From Candidatus Gastranaerophilales bacterium (GTDB taxonomy: Bacteria; Cyanobacteriota; Vampirovibrionia; Gastranaerophilales; Gastranaerophilaceae): a DNA stretch of 64,000 nt. The DNA lies in NCBI GenBank assembly GCA_928722015.1, contig CAKMWI010000003.1, positions 67,746-131,745 on the forward strand. Reading direction: 5' to 3'. A program made the position numbers and the translations under genes. Shown here in pieces: positions 61,877 to 64,000 of the stretch; within the stretch, counting starts at the first letter, position 1, and the number at the start of each line of letters is the position of its first letter. The notes under the pieces are model-generated. The model was not told the DNA's origin. It searched no databases and saw nothing but the letters and a program-made list of their open reading frames with translations.

Positions 61877-63679
61877 TTATATTTTTTGTTTGAATACATT
61901 GATTCTTTGTTCAACAGCAGCTTTATCAGAAGCATTTGGGGCAAGTGCAAGATATTGAGTATAATATTTAACCGCACCTTGATAGTTTCCTTCTGCTTCA
62001 TAGGATTGTGCTTTTAACTTGGCAATTGAAGGGGCATTATGATAAAAGTCAATTGCTCTGTTGCAGTATTCAATAGTAGAAGCATAATTCCCTTCTTTAT
62101 ACTGTCTCAACGCAATCTCAAAGAATTCATTTGACTTCATTTCACATAGGTCAATATAGTGAACTCCGTTTAATGCAATTCTATTATCAGGATCAGTCAT
62201 TAAAACTTTTTGAAGAGCTTTTCTTGCTGTTCTAAATTGCTTATGCTGAACAAGAATTTCTGCCAGATATAGTTCATCATCAATACTTGTAGCAAAATTA
62301 ATAGCATTTTCAAATGTATAAACAGCATCTTTTTCTTGACCTAATGAAAGATATGCTTCACCTTTAATTACAGTGTCCATCAAACTGTTACTTGCTGATT
62401 GTACAATATAGTTCAAATTATCTCTGGTCAATTCCATTTGATGTGTAATTTTACCAAGTTTTATTTTGGCAAGATGCAATTTTAAATCATTTGGAGTTCG
62501 TTGTATAGCTTCATTTACATAGTCATAAGCAAGATAAACATCTTTGTTTGTTGTAAAGTCTCTGCTGTCTGCAGTATCTTTAGCCATTTCGTAATAAGTA
62601 TTAGCAAGACCTATAATAGCATTGTTATTGTAGGTTGCATCTCCAAGTAATCTTGAATAATATTCCAGCGCCTGTTGATATTTTTTTGTTTCCAATGACA
62701 TATTGGCAACTCTATAGATACCTTCTTTGTAATTTGGATTCAAGATAATTGCTGTTTTTAATTCTTCCATTGCAAATTCATGGTCGGATCTTCTTTCGTA
62801 AACTCCTGCCAAATTGATATATGGACGGGAATTTTCTGGTTTTACATTAATTGCTTTTTTGAAAGAATTTATTGCAGCCGGTTGGTTTCCTTGTTTTAAA
62901 TACAATTCACCTTGAAGATTCCAAGCAGGGGAAGAGTTTGGATTGATGTGTAAAGAGTGGTTTATCCAAGTTAAAGCTTTAGTATAATCTCCTCTTCTTG
63001 ATTCAACTTGTCCCATGTGGTACATAGATGTCGGATTGTGTGAATTACATTTGATTGACTGCAGATAATATTTTTCTGCCTGATCTAAATCTCCATCAAG
63101 CATTGCAATATTACCTAAATTATCATAAGCTGGCGCAAACTGAGGGTTGATTTTCAATGCAACTTTAAATAAATCCTGTGCGTCTTTTTTATTTCCAAGT
63201 TTTAAAGTTGCAACACCCATAGCATTATAAGCTTGATAATATGTACTATCTAAACCTACTGCTGTTACAAATTCTTTGATAGCAGCATTTGAGAGATTTG
63301 TAATATTTTTAATATATTCAACATCGGATGATGTTTGTCTCATCAAATACACTAAGCCTTGTGCATAGTGTAATTCAGGTTTGTTAGGATATTTTTTTAA
63401 TAATTTATCTAATTCTGATTGTGCAGGAGCCAGTTTGTATTGCTTTGCCTGAGAGATTAGTTGTAGGGCTTTTGCGTCCAAATCATTAGGATTTTTATTT
63501 AAAATCTCTTTTATTCGTTGATCAGCCGTATCATAATTGTTATATTCAATCAATCTGCTAATGTCAACATAACTTTTAGATACTTGAGCTTTAATAGGTT
63601 GAGCAGCAAACGAATGAGGTGCACAAAGAATACAAGATGTTAAAATCATTGATGTAACTAATAATTTTTTACAATTCAT
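61877..63679 (-). CDS. Secreted TPR-repeat protein
   Basis: A 600-residue protein with a signal peptide (about 1-26, with a Cys near 17 that does not give a clear lipobox) and about twelve TPR units such as AYNAMGVATLKLGNKKDAQD, PAYDNLGNIAMLDGDLDQAE, PAWNLQGELYLKQGNQPAAI. Likely periplasmic and part of a larger complex. It is the first gene of the TPR-basic protein-engB transcript. Confidence 0.87.
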   Translation of the reverse strand: MNCKKLLVTSMILTSCILCAPHSFAAQPIKAQVSKSYVDISRLIEYNNYDTADQRIKEILNKNPNDLDAKALQLISQAKQYKLAPAQSELDKLLKKYPNKPELHYAQGLVYLMRQTSSDVEYIKNITNLSNAAIKEFVTAVGLDSTYYQAYNAMGVATLKLGNKKDAQDLFKVALKINPQFAPAYDNLGNIAMLDGDLDQAEKYYLQSIKCNSHNPTSMYHMGQVESRRGDYTKALTWINHSLHINPNSSPAWNLQGELYLKQGNQPAAINSFKKAINVKPENSRPYINLAGVYERRSDHEFAMEELKTAIILNPNYKEGIYRVANMSLETKKYQQALEYYSRLLGDATYNNNAIIGLANTYYEMAKDTADSRDFTTNKDVYLAYDYVNEAIQRTPNDLKLHLAKIKLGKITHQMELTRDNLNYIVQSASNSLMDTVIKGEAYLSLGQEKDAVYTFENAINFATSIDDELYLAEILVQHKQFRTARKALQKVLMTDPDNRIALNGVHYIDLCEMKSNEFFEIALRQYKEGNYASTIEYCNRAIDFYHNAPSIAKLKAQSYEAEGNYQGAVKYYTQYLALAPNASDKAAVEQRINVFKQKI

Positions 63680-63731
63680 GTTTTCTCCTACTCTTTAGCT
63701 TAAAACTATTCTAAATCTTATAAAAATATTG

Positions 63732-63737
63732 TATAAT
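63732..63737 (+). promoter_or_regulatory. -10 box before the Xer-like gene
   Basis: TATAAT lies 31 bases before the ATG; no convincing -35 box was found. The divergent TPR gene starts 50 bases away. Confidence 0.4.
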
Positions 63738-63768
63738 AGTTAGGGTAAAAAGGCAATAGGGTAAATAG

Positions 63769-64000
63769 ATGGTATTAAATGGAGAATCAAAACAGGATTT
63801 AGAGGAGTTTAAATCATACATATTGATTGAAAAAAACTTTTCGGAATATACGGCAAAAGCCTATTATTCCGATATCTTGAGCTATTTAATCTGGCTTGAC
63901 GGACAAAGGTGTGAAGATGTGAATTTTTCTAAAGTTCGTGAATATTTGCATTTTATTCAAAAATTCAATTATAAAAAAACAACAGTGGCCCGAAAGATAG
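63769..64000 (+). CDS. XerC/XerD-like tyrosine recombinase, N-terminal part
   Basis: The visible 77 residues, LEEFKSYILIEKNFSEYTAK, AYYSDILSYLIWL and VREYLHFIQKFNYKKTTVAR, form the SAM-like N-terminal core-binding domain of XerC/XerD-type recombinases. The catalytic domain lies beyond the window. Being next to housekeeping genes, it is more likely a chromosomal resolvase than an element integrase. Confidence 0.75.
   Translation, partial: MVLNGESKQDLEEFKSYILIEKNFSEYTAKAYYSDILSYLIWLDGQRCEDVNFSKVREYLHFIQKFNYKKTTVARKI

Overview
The window is a 64 kb chromosomal segment from a low-GC (roughly 30%) diderm bacterium. LptB/LptF-type lipopolysaccharide export genes, a TolC-like outer-membrane efflux protein with an EmrA/EmrB pair, MsbA-like and LicD genes and flagellar rod genes all point to a Gram-negative envelope. 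Ferritin and a flavodiiron protein suggest a microaerobic or anaerobic life. The AT-rich coding style, many short lineage-specific proteins and this gene mix fit the non-photosynthetic Cyanobacteriota relatives (Gastranaerophilales/Melainabacteria). That placement is inference from gene content, not a database result.

Layout. 1-3.6 kb: a MarR-controlled tripartite efflux locus (emrB, emrA and marR on minus, tolC-like on plus) around a shared palindromic operator. 3.6-5.8 kb: a small accessory island beside tRNA-Ile with a truncated Mu-type transposase, an HNH-like zinc protein, a helically phased heptamer array and a tRNA T-arm-like fragment. 5.9-14.5 kb: HD-domain protein, recJ, the yceD-rpmF-plsX-fabH fatty-acid/ribosome operon and manC. 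14.6-24.2 kb: gloA, murA with an overlapping RWYD-repeat protein, then a surface-polymer operon (LicD, two CDP-glycerol glycerophosphotransferase-like proteins, a TarI/IspD-like cytidylyltransferase, an epimerase, an MsbA-like exporter). 24.3-26.3 kb: DUF3137 and membrane proteins around tRNA-Leu(GAG).

26.2-28.0 kb is the least ordinary region. Two diverged direct copies of a structured element, each a conserved block, a hairpin with compensatory changes and a terminator, flank a small minus-strand gene and a frameshifted DinD/BRO-like pseudogene. One copy carries a GC-rich hairpin insertion. 28-32.4 kb: a kinase-like fragment, a GNAT gene broken at a nine-A tract, four flagellar rod genes and a Spy-like protein. 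32.6-43.4 kb: CNNM/CBS transporter, mfd, a PrsA/SurA-like foldase, a six-hairpin-like protein, GGDEF, a NAGPA-like protein, lptF and lptB. 43.7-53.2 kb: tRNA-Cys, a CtpA protease, a HEALH-motif secreted protein, TPR, DivIC-like, an aminotransferase and several unknowns. 53.3-64 kb: a DXS-like transketolase overlapping a secreted carboxymuconolactone-decarboxylase-like protein, a MerR regulator, Hsp20, small unknown proteins, ferritin, flavodiiron protein, engB, a TPR protein and the start of a Xer-like recombinase.

Most genes are ordinary housekeeping or envelope genes. The features most worth follow-up are the duplicated element at 26.3/27.8 kb, the transposon-scarred island at 3.8-5.7 kb, and the N-terminal motif shared by three polymer enzymes.
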